A DNA stretch of 60,123 nt from Conoideocrella luteorostrata (GCA_032433595.1 JASWJB010000275.1:1-60123), one strand, 5' to 3'; counted from the first letter of the stretch, positions 12,081-22,830 are shown. A program made the numbers and translations. The notes: generated by a model from the sequence alone, not told the origin.

Positions 12081-12488
12081 ATACATCTTAAACACAGAAG
12101 CCTCCGTGTATATTTTTATTACGTTACATTACTTATCTGTCTACTTTTGGCTCCTCTTGAACCGCCAAGTATTTGCTATGTCAGGTTTTTACTAACTTAG
12201 GTCTAGCATACGCATGAATTCAACTTTCCCCAGTTAAACGCAACAGTTTTAGAAGTGGGCCCCCGTTGCGGTGTTAATTTCTGTGCGGCAGTTTCATGAC
12301 GCTTTTGCAGGATATCTCCGCGTTTTATGCGACGGTAACCCACATTGCCATATAATTGATGCTGTTTTATAGAAAACTTTATATGCATAGTGCGGAGTTC
12401 GCCACAAAAAGATTCATGGCGTCATGCACTCTACAAAGATAAAAGGTATAGTGGTATATCTATACATTGTACACAGAATGAATTTTCA

Positions 12489-12494
12489 TATAAA
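12489..12494 (+). promoter_or_regulatory. TATA box of the serine protease gene
   Basis: TATAAA lies 98 nt upstream of the ATG at 12587 in an otherwise AT-rich leader. Confidence 0.4.
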
Positions 12495-12586
12495 CCTAGT
12501 AAGCTGTCTTACTAAAGTGTCTGTTACTTCTACTACACAGTCACATAATACACCACTGCAGTAAAACCCCCCCTTTCTCCTACCAA

Positions 12587-13657
12587 ATGAGATTTACCGT
12601 AGCTTTTGCGGCCGCGGCCGCGATAGTTCAAACAGCAATCGCATCGCCACTCGATGAAGGGGCTACTACAAAAATTGTGGGAGGGGAACCCTCCGCTCCG
12701 GGTAATTTTCCTTTTATCGTTCTTATTCTATGGAACAGGCAGCCTTTCTGCGGAGGCTCACTTTTAAATTCGACTACTATTGTCACAGCCGCTCACTGTA
12801 GCGTCCACCAGCCGCATGAGTATGATATTCTAGCCGGATCAACTGTAAGCTTTCTTTTAATACCTATATAAGGCACTGTATTTCTAATATAGCATATATA
12901 GGATCGCAAAAACGGTATACCCGCCGGCGTAGCTTCTATCAAGGTTCATGAACAGTACAACAAAAATACACAAGACAATGATATTGCTATCTGGCATTTA
13001 TCGCACTCAATTTCAGGTCCTGCAATTAGCTACGCGAATTTACCGGAGCAAGGCTCCGACCCTGCACCCTCATCTCAAGTCACTGTGGCTGGTTGGTGCG
13101 TATACCTTGCGTACAGCTAAGACGTTTTGGTCTCTACTTTTGTTCAAGGAAAGCTTACATTTAGTTTCAGGGGACGCACAATCGACGGAAATCCTTCCTC
13201 AATACCCCAGTTATTGCAAGAAATCACATTCAAAGTGGTGAACCGCAATAAGTGTGGGAAAAGTACGCAAAATATGATTTGCCAAAAGCTACGGGGCCGG
13301 GGTGCGTGCTTCGGAGATAGTGGCGGCCCACTGATCGACGCCCAAAATAAAACTTTAGTTGGCGTAGTCTCGTGGGGAGAACAGAGTTGTGCAAAAGGTC
13401 AAGCTACCTTCTATACTAGGCTGGGTAATTATGTTGACTTTATCAACAAGCAAATGAGTCAGTCGCCAGGTCGCCTGCCGTCCAAAGTCCCTCAGTATCC
13501 GTCCACTGTCACTGGAGTCCATCCTCGTCCGCCTGTAGTCCATTATCCTCCGGTTGTAGTCATTGATCAGCCTAGCCATGATCATGGCTACAAGTCAGCC
13601 ACCAAAGGCCAAACAAAGAAAAACGCACCCGAAAACGTCGGCGGTGTGGACGAGTAG
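12587..13657 (+). CDS. Secreted chymotrypsin-fold serine protease (S1) with proline-rich tail
   Basis: Exons 12587-12844, 12902-13095 and 13171-13657 give 312 residues; intron 2 splits the Trp of VAGW|GRT. Residues 1-20 form a signal peptide. A short propeptide ends in Lys29 before IVGG, the normal activation site. The triad is complete: TAAHC (His70), DNDIA (Asp113) and GDSGGP (Ser201). The residue at chymotrypsin position 189 is Gly195, not the Asp that defines trypsins, and position 226 appears to be Thr, so the S1 pocket looks elastase- or chymotrypsin-like despite overall trypsin similarity. After the catalytic domain (about residue 250) there is a Pro/Val/His-rich tail of roughly 60 residues ending in a Lys-rich stretch, unusual for secreted fungal trypsins. 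It probably degrades host or environmental protein outside the cell. Confidence 0.88.
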
Positions 13658-15176
13658 GGTGGAGGTGCGCTGCCCGGAGTGCAAGGCTCCGATTGTGTAA
13701 GAGGCTATCACCACCAGGCAGGCGACCGATGGATCAGGATCAGGATCAGGATCGGGATTTTATTTCGCCCGAGGGCTGTCCGCTGAGGGCCTGGCTAGAA
13801 ATGTATTTACAGCTCTCTACACTCAACACCCACATCCTGAAGCCTCACATTCTTTGGCTTGACTTACTCCTCGCCGCTCCGTACTTTACAGGCCCCGCTC
13901 CAAGGCCGATTCCCCCAAGGTTTATCGGCGGACATGGGACCGCGGGAACGGTTTCAGCGATGGACAAAATCCTCGCATCATGTTGTCACAGCACGTCAAG
14001 CTTGCAGGGTGCTGGGCCATGCTACACTATGAGTGACAATATCTTGCTGCGCGGAGCGCGATAAAGGAGGGCGATATGTTGGCTTCTGCAGCATTTTTTA
14101 GGTCACAAATAACATCATCTTACTACTGCCCTTCATAAATGGTTGTCGTCTGCTATTAGATTTAGCTCTCGCCGCTATAGGCTGCTCACAAATATAACCA
14201 GAAACAGACTCTTCGTAAAATTTACCTTATGAGCTTTTCAATTTGATGCACTTCTACTATAGTCATTAACGCTAACAGACTATTAAGTCTTTTAACCATA
14301 TGGCAGTTATTGGAACATATCATATCGCGTAAGTAGCCAGTAAGCTAGTAGAATTCTTATTGAATCCCTCTAAATACCATCATGACATTGACGACGGAAT
14401 TGTTTGGGAAGATGACAGACTCCCTAGCTAGCATTGAAATATAAGAGGAGGCTGAATGGCTCATCAAAACAGATAGCATACAAGGACAATTCCACTGACT
14501 CGACGACCATGGCTGCTCACTTGTGATCGCTACAGTTCTTGGGCTAATTGGAAGTCTAGTGGGCACGATTCTCTCGTCATAGAACATGAAACCTTGATTT
14601 ATGAAGCTGCTGCAGCCTGCGGGGTCCGTGTCGGCACAAACCGTTCCAAGAGTTAGGCATTGCAACCGGGGCGCTACTAATAGGGCAGAGGAGTAGTTCC
14701 TTACAGGATGCCCAATCATATTAAAGTATCTGTGTCTCATGGCATCACTTTCACCTTGTTATGTTTCAGGAGACTTTAGTGTGGCCCATGATCTCGATCC
14801 AGGCCCCACCTCTGCATTCGGCCGTGGTCGAGGTCAGAAACGGCGCAAAATCACGAAAGTTTACACATGAGTAATCAGGGACGGCGGACGTTTTCCTGAT
14901 ATTTGCGATTGGGCTCGGTTAGGGCAAGCAGGGAGAATCGTAGCTTCCCGCTTTATAGCACATAAGGCAATAAACAGTGAATACATTTTAGTGCAGCAGT
15001 ATGCAATGCGTTGTTACAATGCGTTGTTGTGCCTCAGCAGCAGCAGCAGCATAATCAATTAATCCGAAGCCTTCCTCGCGCCTACGGCGTCGATGGAACC
15101 AGCTGCAGTAAGTATCTCGTATTTTTGGAATCAGAGACATAGTAAACTGCTCTTTATAAATTGAATGCGCTTCTTC
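13658..15176. other. Intergenic with microsatellites
   Basis: It contains a GGATCA hexamer repeat at about 13731-13753 and a CAG run at about 15035-15050. Open frames at 13693-14064 (plus) and 14357-14740 (minus) have no recognised domain. I see no confident gene. Confidence 0.4.
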
Positions 15177-15781
15177 CACCTAGTGAAAGACGAGATTGAA
15201 GTGAAAGTGTGCGCCAGTGGTCTCAATCTCCGAGACGTACTTTTGGGCATGAAAATGATCCCCGGCCGCCAAGAACCCGTTTTTGGCTACGAGATGGCGG
15301 ACATTGTGCGCCGCGTCGGGCCGAACGTCACCAAGTTGGCCATTGGAGACCGTGTCGTCGGCGGCGGCAGCGAGCGGAGCATCGCGACATTACTGACAAT
15401 CCGTGAAGTCTTGTTTGAGAAGCTACCCAGCTACATCGGCTTTGTCGAGGCTGCCATCCAGGTCGCTCATATGCTCGGCGCCGAGATCTACAAGACGGTG
15501 GGCCGCGACAGCAAGGTGAACTACTTAATGAAGACCTTCAGCCTGGCCCGGAATCGCATCTTCAACTCCCCGAACGACTCCTTTGTGCAAGGCTTGCGGT
15601 GGGAGACTCAAGGCAGAGGCGCCCATGTCGCCCTCCACTCGCTCGCCGGCGAAGCTTCTTCACGCCATGTAGAAGTGTGTCCTTAAATGGGGGCATCATG
15701 GTCTGAATTGGTAAGCGTGATCTCTTTGGTAATGCGCAGCTCGACATGGCGCCCTTTCTGTCTACCGCCCAGACCATTGAC
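15177..15781 (+). pseudogene. Polyketide synthase enoyl-reductase domain relic
   Basis: The frame 15165-15686 reads like the ER domain of a highly reducing PKS: EVKVCASGLNLRDV, the GPNVTKLAIGDRVVG block, then VAHMLGAEIYKTVG, SLARNRIFNS and GRGAHVALHSLAGE. The middle of the domain, including the NADPH-binding Gly-rich segment, is missing: FVEAA runs straight into IQVAHMLG. After LAGE the frame is lost. A stop follows at about 15684, and the usual continuation GKRDLFGNAQLDMAPF reappears in another frame to about 15781. No KS, AT, DH, KR or ACP segment is seen nearby. This is a decayed fragment of a once larger synthase, not a functional gene. Confidence 0.82.
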
Positions 15782-15784
15782 TAA

Positions 15785-16147
15785 TCTATGACTTTACTTT
15801 ATTTTTTCTTCTTTGTTTAGCCGTAACCCTTAGATAACCCTAATAGGTGTTGGCTCAAATCTCATGCAAGAAATAGGCTGACAGCGGTTCCACAGTCCGG
15901 GCACGGGCACCTGCTCCTACCTATGTCTCTAATAATCCCTCACCAACGTTCAGTGGGCGAGCACCTACTTCGCGACTTGCTCTTCCACACTTTCGCACTT
16001 TATTTCCTCAATCTTTCGAGCATCTGGCAATCTGACTCGTCCGGGGTGCTTGACGGTTAACTAGCTGCGCCGGGACGGCCTTCTCCTCCCCATACAGATT
16101 TGTTAGGAAACACATACACACATCTAATCCCCACACACCGCTGTCCC
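15785..16147. other. Intergenic between PKS relic and GATase gene
   Basis: No gene seen. C/A-rich near 16110-16150, the 3' flank of the minus-strand amidotransferase gene. Confidence 0.5.
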
Positions 16148-17061
16148 CTATTCCCGCTCAAACCCCATTCCGTCATCATCATAAACAAACAACCTCAAAA
16201 TCGCCTTCGCCACCTCCCCACCATCATGTTCGAGATGGGCCGTCTCCGCTGCTCTATCCGCATGTCCCAGATCCTGAATACTCCCCTTCTCCACCCTTAT
16301 CTGAATCTGCCTCTTCACCATATCCTCATCAAACGCCAAGTGCGCCTGTGTGGTGAACAGCCTGTCCGGAATGTACAGTCCCTGGATGGGCGTATGCTCA
16401 CTATGTCCCCAGCAGGATACGTCGGTGTTTCCGGGAAGCAACCCGCCGGCCGTTTCGTGGTTGGGCATCGCGGAGACCTGATCTTGGTGCATCTGGTGTA
16501 GGTGGATGTGGTTTTGGCGTGTGCGGAAGAGTCGCTGGCCGGTTGGATTGATATTGATACGGCAGTGACCGAGTTCCCAGTCTCCGGAAGGGGCTGGTCC
16601 GACTATCCCGCCGAGGAGGCGTGAGAGGAGCTGGTGGCCGAAGCAAACGCCTGTGAAGTGAAAGTCTGGCCTTGATACCCACAAATCTGAGACATGGTCA
16701 GTCTTCCATAGTAAGTTGCTAGAATAGAGGAGAACATGCCTTTGAGTAGGGCTAAAAGATCTAAAATCCAAGGGTTATTCGCATGTGCATCATACACACT
16801 CCCCGTTATCAACAGTCCATCATACCCGTCGAGTTCCTCCCTTTTCGGCATGCGGCCCCCTCTCTCCGTCACAACAAACACTTGGTTTGTCTCAATAGCC
16901 AGCGGCGGATGATGCCTCTCACCAGCTTTGGAGAAATGGTGATGAAGAATCTGGCCGAATGAGCCGCGCTCGCTTTGCGTATCAGGATGCGGCTCATCCG
17001 TCTCCAGGACCATGAGGCGCACTTTTGGTGAGTCTCTTGCTGGTATGTGTACTTGAGCCAT
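16148..17061 (-). CDS. Class-I glutamine amidotransferase-like protein
   Basis: Exons 17061-16740 and 16686-16148 give 286 residues. The 53-nt intron 16739-16687 starts GCATGT (GC-AG); it is the only joint that gives the expected LLALLK-D-LWVSRPDFHF continuity. An in-frame ATG at 17103 would add 14 residues, but MAQVHIP leads into VRLMVLETDEP, the usual start of these proteins. The nucleophile elbow GVCFGHQLL (Cys122) is intact. The C-terminal motif reads TTQAHLAF: His223 is present, but the place of the triad Glu (HPE in GMP-synthase-type domains) is Ala225. Members are small stand-alone GATase-fold proteins of uncertain substrate, some found near secondary-metabolite genes. It lies downstream of the pyruvate decarboxylase on the same strand, about 680 bp away. 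Whether this copy is catalytic is open. Confidence 0.82.
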
Positions 17062-17736
17062 GGTTCCGCGCGGTATGTATCGTAGCATGTGCCGTTGGTC
17101 CACAATATGAGTTTATTCCTGCATTTGGTGCGACTCGAGGTGGGAGTGAAAACGTGGGGCAGCTTCACTTTTAAATAAAGAGCTTATTTGGGATACCCTG
17201 CATGCCGTGACAATTGATCAAGCACGCCATTACTCAGCTTTCTTGGAACGGGAGCTTTTTTGACAAAATTTTCCGGTTCTTTTCACTACAATACATCATA
17301 GGAGGCTTGGCCGTGACGTCAGACTGGGTGAATTGCCCCAAGACAACCAACGCGCAAGCTCAAAGGTGGGAACTGTTTCCACAAGAAGCTCTGACTGTGG
17401 ATAGTCACGTAACTAACCGTCAAACTTTTGCAAGCGACGTCAGTGGACCCACCATCACGTCTCGGCAGGTTGGCATTGCCAATGCTCAGGGAAAGTGTCC
17501 ATTTTAGAAGAACAATACTTGATAAAATAGAGATCAAGTGAATTTAGTAGACGAATGGGATTTGTACCTGTTTTAAATCTCATCCGTTTTCTCTCGTGTC
17601 AAGCATGCCTTGAGAAAGATTCACAAAATTCCGCATCCTGGATTCTACTACACAAAGACGAGCTTCCGTCTATTTAACGTGCTTTGCCTTGGCCATTTAC
17701 CCACATCATGGTCTTGATCATATTCCCTTCGCCTGT
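17062..17736. other. Intergenic / GATase promoter
   Basis: The minus-strand sequence has a TTTATTTAAAA stretch near 17170, about 110 nt upstream of the amidotransferase start. A frame at 17214-17507 (plus) has no motif and is not called. Confidence 0.45.
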
Positions 17737-19464
17737 TCAATTCGTCTTGTTCTCTCTCTCTATTTGCATATCCAACACCTTCTGGAGCTGACCTGGTGGC
17801 GCATCCTCTCTCTCCATGACTACCTCAAACATAGACAGCCCATTCGTATTATTTACCCTGTCGTCGTCGAGAATTGTCCTCAACTCAGCCCAAGTCTTGG
17901 CAGAGGCAGTGTATGTATCTTTAGGGGCGCCGAAAAAGCTTGGGGCTTCCAAGTAGCGCCATGGAGCAACATCGTTGTACCCTTGCCTTCTTCCGTGGAT
18001 GAATCGTTCGATTGAGTAGCCGTCGTTGTTGATCAAGACGATAACCACATCGAGGTTGTGTCGGATCATGGTGGACATTTCCTGAGCAGTCATCTGAAAG
18101 CTGCCGTCGCCGATGAAGAGAATCGTCTTGGCCTTCTTGATTCCATGCCATTTGGAGGCGGAAATGAGTTCTTTCTGGGCTAGGGCGGCACCCTGGGCCG
18201 CGGGAAGCATATATCCGATAGAAAGCCAGGTGACATGTGTAAAGGCTCGGCAATTCTTCTGCAGAGGCATTTCCCGTACGCCAAACCCAGGAGTTCCCGT
18301 CTCTCCCATAACAATATCACCGGGTCGGATGAGGTTAGCGAGAATTTGCCACACCTTATCTTGCTTAATGATATCATGGCCAGAAGGTGATGAGACATCG
18401 AGAAGCTCGTAATTTGGAATATCAGGGTAGGGGCTGTAAGACTTGATCTTGCTCATATCGAGAGCCTTAATGAGACGTGACAGGATGAGTTTGGCAGGAA
18501 TATCACGATAATGCTCAGCTCCTATCTTGATACCACCAATTGTAAAGGAGATCATTTCACCACCCTGTGGTATGCTATTCCACATGTAAGTATTCGTTCC
18601 GCTAAAGTGAGGACCGAAGCAGAGCACCAAGTCGGCGCCATTCACAAAATCATGTACGGCTTTCTTTCCCCACTGCCCCTGGTACACACCATGATAATTC
18701 TGCTCTGTCTCCTCTACTAGACCTTTGCCGAACGGTGACGTAAAAGTTGGCCACTTCGTCGTGGAAACAAGCTGCTGCAGAGCGTCCAAGATGCGAAGCG
18801 GTCTGCTCTCACCGTCAATGTAGATGATGGGCTGTTTGGCAGACTCTATCCTGGCGAGGATCTTGGCCAGTACGTCATCCAGAACAGGAGACGCCTCGGG
18901 CTCGGGAACGTGAATCGGCGTCTGCAGTCTGTCACCAGAAACGGATGCATCAACCATGTCAACAGGCAACTCGATGTAGACGGGTCGGCAGTGCAGCAGA
19001 CACTGGATCAAGACGTCATCAACCTGCTGCGCGCTTGTCGCAGCGTCCCAAAGCCTTGTCTGGGCGATGGTAACCTGTGCAGCCATTTGGGCGAACCTCC
19101 TGTACTCGCCATCATTCAAGGTATGGTGCATCAAAGTCCGGGTTTCCTGGAGTTGGCGGGCGGGAATGCCTACGATGTGGACGACGGGAGCGAACTCGGC
19201 GTACGCCCCGGCAATTGCATTGATGGCGGAGAGCTCGCCGACCCCGAAGGTGGTAACAATGGCACCGAGCCCCTTGATTCGGGCGTAACCATCGGCAGCA
19301 TATGCAGCATTGAGCTCGTTGGCGTTGCCCACCCAGTTCAGACCGGCGGGTTCGACATGGTCCAGCATGGTGAGATTGAAGTCGCCGGGGACGCCATGGA
19401 CCGAATCGACACCGAGCTGGCGCAGCCGGGTGAAGAGATACTCTGCAAGCTTTACGGGGGCCAT
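17737..19464 (-). CDS. Pyruvate decarboxylase (thiamine-diphosphate dependent)
   Basis: An uninterrupted frame of 575 residues from MAPVKLAEYLF. It catalyses pyruvate to acetaldehyde plus CO2 in the cytosol, or a related 2-keto acid decarboxylation. It shows the N-terminal HGVPGDFNL, ANELN with the cofactor-activating Glu50, the paired His113-His114 in HHTLNDG (most relatives have HHTLGDG), the ThDP/Mg motif GDGSFQMTAQE...LINNDGY, and GYSIERFIHG with the active-site Glu. Length is normal. An in-frame ATG 32 codons upstream (19560) exists, but a TATA-like element at 19577-19582 would place transcription start near or past it, so the shorter start is preferred. No intron is seen, though PDC genes of filamentous fungi often have some. 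It may serve fermentation or supply acetaldehyde or aldehyde building blocks. Confidence 0.93.
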   Translation of the reverse strand: MAPVKLAEYLFTRLRQLGVDSVHGVPGDFNLTMLDHVEPAGLNWVGNANELNAAYAADGYARIKGLGAIVTTFGVGELSAINAIAGAYAEFAPVVHIVGIPARQLQETRTLMHHTLNDGEYRRFAQMAAQVTIAQTRLWDAATSAQQVDDVLIQCLLHCRPVYIELPVDMVDASVSGDRLQTPIHVPEPEASPVLDDVLAKILARIESAKQPIIYIDGESRPLRILDALQQLVSTTKWPTFTSPFGKGLVEETEQNYHGVYQGQWGKKAVHDFVNGADLVLCFGPHFSGTNTYMWNSIPQGGEMISFTIGGIKIGAEHYRDIPAKLILSRLIKALDMSKIKSYSPYPDIPNYELLDVSSPSGHDIIKQDKVWQILANLIRPGDIVMGETGTPGFGVREMPLQKNCRAFTHVTWLSIGYMLPAAQGAALAQKELISASKWHGIKKAKTILFIGDGSFQMTAQEMSTMIRHNLDVVIVLINNDGYSIERFIHGRRQGYNDVAPWRYLEAPSFFGAPKDTYTASAKTWAELRTILDDDRVNNTNGLSMFEVVMEREDAPPGQLQKVLDMQIERENKTN

Positions 19465-19576
19465 GATGGGGCAGGCAGCTTCAAGATCTTGTGCTCGCCG
19501 ACAATGGATGATCGCGGTGTGGTAGTTTGTAAGGGTTGAGAATAGACGGTCTTGCCGCACGCAACCGGAAGTCGAC

Positions 19577-19582
19577 TTATAA
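19577..19582 (-). promoter_or_regulatory. TATA-like element of pyruvate decarboxylase
   Basis: On the minus strand it reads TATAAG, about 115 nt upstream of the MAPVKL start. It favours the shorter protein start over the ATG at 19560. Confidence 0.35.
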
Positions 19583-21020
19583 AGGTGCCTCTTGCCCCCA
19601 CTTCCTTCTACCCCGATGCGCCCACGCTCCGCGGCTTGTTGCGGGCCTAGGTCGGAACACTGCCCACGGCTAATGGCCCGTGTACTCTCCGTAGTCAGTC
19701 ACAAGGGCGCAAAATGTCCATTGTCAATCAAGTCGCACACACACATCTCGTGCGCCTTCCCCCGCGCTCATTCTCCGGTACGGCCGGAAGCTCGGGATAC
19801 GGAGCAGCCAAATCTCATCTCAAATGCCACGCTGCTTCGATTGCCCAAATTAGCACCTTCAGGCAGGGCCGCCGCTATTATGCAGGCAGACATGCATGCA
19901 ACCACAGTGAAATGTTCCTCCCGGATTTACCACCACAGCAACTTGCGCCGGCACCCAGAATCCGCGAGACGGGCTTGACATGATTCAATGTCGCAATTTC
20001 TCCCGGGCGATAGACAAGGAAGGAGAAGCGAGAAACGAGAAACAAGAGGGGGATGGCACTCGTGGCGGAGCTAGCGGTGGGCCGCGACGCCTCGGCTCAA
20101 ATGTTGTACCGTTTTGCATTGTACGCGAACGGAGCACAACGCATCAGGATCCGATCCAGGGTCAGCGAATAAGCTGCGGCGAAATCACAAAGCTTTCGCA
20201 ATCACATACAGTACTTGTGCAATTCTTTAGACTTATTGTTGCTTGCCGACAATGGACAAGAAATCTCCCTACATGCGGAATACCTTTATCGTTTTAGGTA
20301 CCTCGGAAACTGCCCCGCTTCCTCGCTGTACTAGTACGGTATGTGGTCCAGTCCAGCCACGCTTGAATTCTCTATCCGCTTGCCAAATCGGGTAATGGCG
20401 ATGGCAATACTGGCTCGGGAGTGGATGCACCCCCGCCATAATTTTCATTGGCCTTCAGCAACGAGTTGGCTGCCTTCTTGCGTCCATGCAACCATCCCTC
20501 CGATTGATACTAGACGGTTGAGACTCTAGCAGCGACTTTTTTTTGTGAAAGGCATAATTGATGTTCAACATGGCACTCTAGTTCACTAATCAACTGCTGA
20601 CATTTCGGACTGTTTTCCACAGCAGGTGGAGGTTTGCGTGCCCCCCACAACTTGTGGTCAAATTCTTCAAGTGTATGAAAACCTCTCCCATTCTTCAGAG
20701 CATAGACAAAACCCCTCACAAGGTTTGACCATAGTTTAAACGATGTCTTGAAATCAGAGGGATCCTTGGCTCGCATGTTCTAATAAGAACCGTTGAAACA
20801 CTCACCACTAGAGTTCGAAGCAGCTCACGGCAAAGCGAACTTTGTTTACCAACCAAATGACACGAATTTCCTATATATCAAAGGACCCAAATACACAAAT
20901 GAAAGCCCAGTTTCAATACCAGTACCCGTCTTCTTCCATCACGTAAACAAGAATTGTCAGCCATCATGCTCCGAAACACCCATCATCCATGTCTCCAAAA
21001 CTGGTGCTGCAATATGATGG
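19583..21020. other. Intergenic / PDC upstream region
   Basis: GC-rich promoter region to about 20100, then ordinary sequence. Apart from the doubtful small ORF at 20510-20776, I see no gene. Confidence 0.4.
20510..20776 (-). CDS. Small hypothetical ORF (doubtful)
   Basis: An 88-residue frame beginning MRAKDPSDFK with a fairly protein-like, Lys/Leu/Trp-containing composition (FKLWSNLVRGFVYALKNGRG). No family is recognised and no splice partner was found. It may be an exon or gene remnant, or chance. Confidence 0.22.
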   Translation of the reverse strand: MRAKDPSDFKTSFKLWSNLVRGFVYALKNGRGFHTLEEFDHKLWGARKPPPAVENSPKCQQLISELECHVEHQLCLSQKKVAARVSTV

Positions 21021-21223
21021 TGTTGGAATCCTGCCGTCAAGTACAATAGGAAGCACGGAGCGGGTCAGGTGGTCACCTTTCGGCCACAATATTCATACGA
21101 CGATATCAAGTCTCCCACCTTGACTTGTTTTCCTCTTCATATATATACAGAGATTATTAAATATATTGCATTTTGACCGCACGAGGTATCGATACCCCTG
21201 CAAAACACCCTGTGCAACCCACA
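21021..21223 (+). mobile_element. Solo LTR, family Z, copy 1
   Basis: It begins TGTTGGAATCCTGCC and ends CTGTGCAACCCACA, so the ends are near-inverted TGTTGG/CCCACA as in LTRs. Internally it has the GGTGGTCACCTTTCGGCC block, an AT-rich TATA-like region and GGTATCGATACC. No clear target duplication flanks it (GATGG / TGACC), so one flank may be rearranged. Confidence 0.75.
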
Positions 21224-21534
21224 TGACCCTTCCTGGTTCTGCGACGTCGATGTACTACTGGTCAAGTGCTGCGTTAACGCCGCTAATTGGGCTTGTAAAG
21301 GTCCCAGGCTTGCATTGATTGCTTCGTGAGTTCGGTGGTCGATTCATTGCTGCTGGGATATTGGACTATCGCTGGGCTGTGGTTGCTGCTCCATCATAGC
21401 AGTCCTGTGACACACCTAAAGAGTTTAGATTGTGAGCTTTAGATATGTAAGCAGCTTGCCCGCAATCTGTTCAACGTATAGGTGTCTTTAATTATTTATC
21501 TGAAGCTGAGGAAGGAGGGAGAAGAGCAAGCTCG

Positions 21535-21640
21535 AGGTAAGCCTCGAGTTTGCGTGTCTAACAGTTACCGAGAGACGACTTAGGCGAAATTAGACTAATT
21601 ACACGGCTAGCGGTTTGCACGGCGCATCGGGCGCAGCCCG
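21535..21640 (+). repeat. Degenerate direct repeat, left copy
   Basis: Aligns by eye with 22738-22830. Shared blocks are CTTGCGTATCTAA-like, GGCGAAATTA.ACTAATTACAC and TGCAC.GCGCA. The copies are strongly diverged and non-coding. Confidence 0.45.
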
Positions 21641-21900
21641 TGACAGCTAAAGAGCAAACCTGTTTTTTTTTCTCTGCATAAAGTGCCCCGGGCTAAAATT
21701 TATTCAAAGGCTATAGGGCATTCTTATTATTTTATTGCCTTGAGTTAGCGGAATAGCTAACTTCTATAAGTCAACATAAAATAATGTGGGGAATGAGTCT
21801 TTACCGGAGGTTACAAGACTACCGGTAAGTTTCTTTAAAATAAGCAGATAATTAAGGTTCTATATATACGCTTAGTTAAACTCTTTTTAATGCTTAGAAG

Positions 21901-22025
21901 AACTAGTTTGTCGACCCAAAAGGCACACCTGACACTCACGTATGCTGGAGTCTGACACACACCCAGCAACGCTCCGTACACTTCGTGAAGGGCTCGCGCT
22001 GAGACCTTTGGTAATTCGTAGTAAC
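21901..22025 (-). repeat. Family X repeat, copy 3 (fragment, reversed)
   Basis: Read on the minus strand it matches the right end of the 11671-12080 repeat: TACGAATTAC, GTTGCTGGGTGTGTGTCAGAC, CCAGCATACGTGAGTG and a TCGACAAA end. Confidence 0.6.
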
Positions 22026-22737
22026 CTTTCTCTTGCCGAGATCAAATAGTTTTCCAGCTTACTCGTTGATTATAGAGTTACCAGTCACTTCAAGTAAACA
22101 TATTATATAAGGGATGGATGCACTCAACGCATTTGACAAAAACTTTAGGGCAAAACTTTATGAATTCCTCGCTGTGTCTACCTTATTACGTGAAGGGCCT
22201 GAAAGCCACCTATTTATGATGCCTTCCAGGCCTCGTATCCTTGAACCTTGTATCCTAGTAATCTTGTAATCCTGTGACCTTCTTATGTTGCGTTATGTGC
22301 CTTTACATAGATGTGAGGTAAAGGAGCAATTTACAGTGGACATTAGCAGGAATAGACGGATTTGATGAAGAGACTGAAAAGTGATGGATTCTAACAATGA
22401 TGACAATAATGATGATTATGATGATGATCTCCTCTGAAGAGCACTACAACCCTTCTATATATTCCTTCAGCAGCCGGAACATTGACTCGTGTTTTAGCGG
22501 CGTCAGGCCATCGGCCGAGTCTCACTCAGGGTCTAACCCGGTACATCCTTGTTTGATAAACCGGAGGGCTTAGTGCATTGTGATAATATAGGCTAACAAA
22601 CACTCCACAAGTTATACTAGCGGCAGTTATTGCGGGGCTAAATTATTAAGATCTATCCATGTACGGGGCTAGGCCGCAGTTTATTTAATGTGTAGGTGGC
22701 GTATAAGTGTCTATCCAACGCTACAAAAGGAAAAAGA

Positions 22738-22830
22738 ACGGCAAGGTCAAGCTTGCGTATCTAAGTAGTTAAGTGACAACATTGGTGAAATAAAGCTAAT
22801 TACACAACCAACAATCTGCACTGCGCAGAA
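22738..22830 (+). repeat. Degenerate direct repeat, right copy
   Basis: Partner of 21535-21640, same orientation, 1.2 kb apart. With so much divergence it is not clear whether these are LTR ends of a lost element. Confidence 0.4.

Noticed and set aside
14357..14740. 127-codon minus-strand ORF as a gene
   Set aside because: No recognisable domain, no promoter or splice context, and composition is not convincing.
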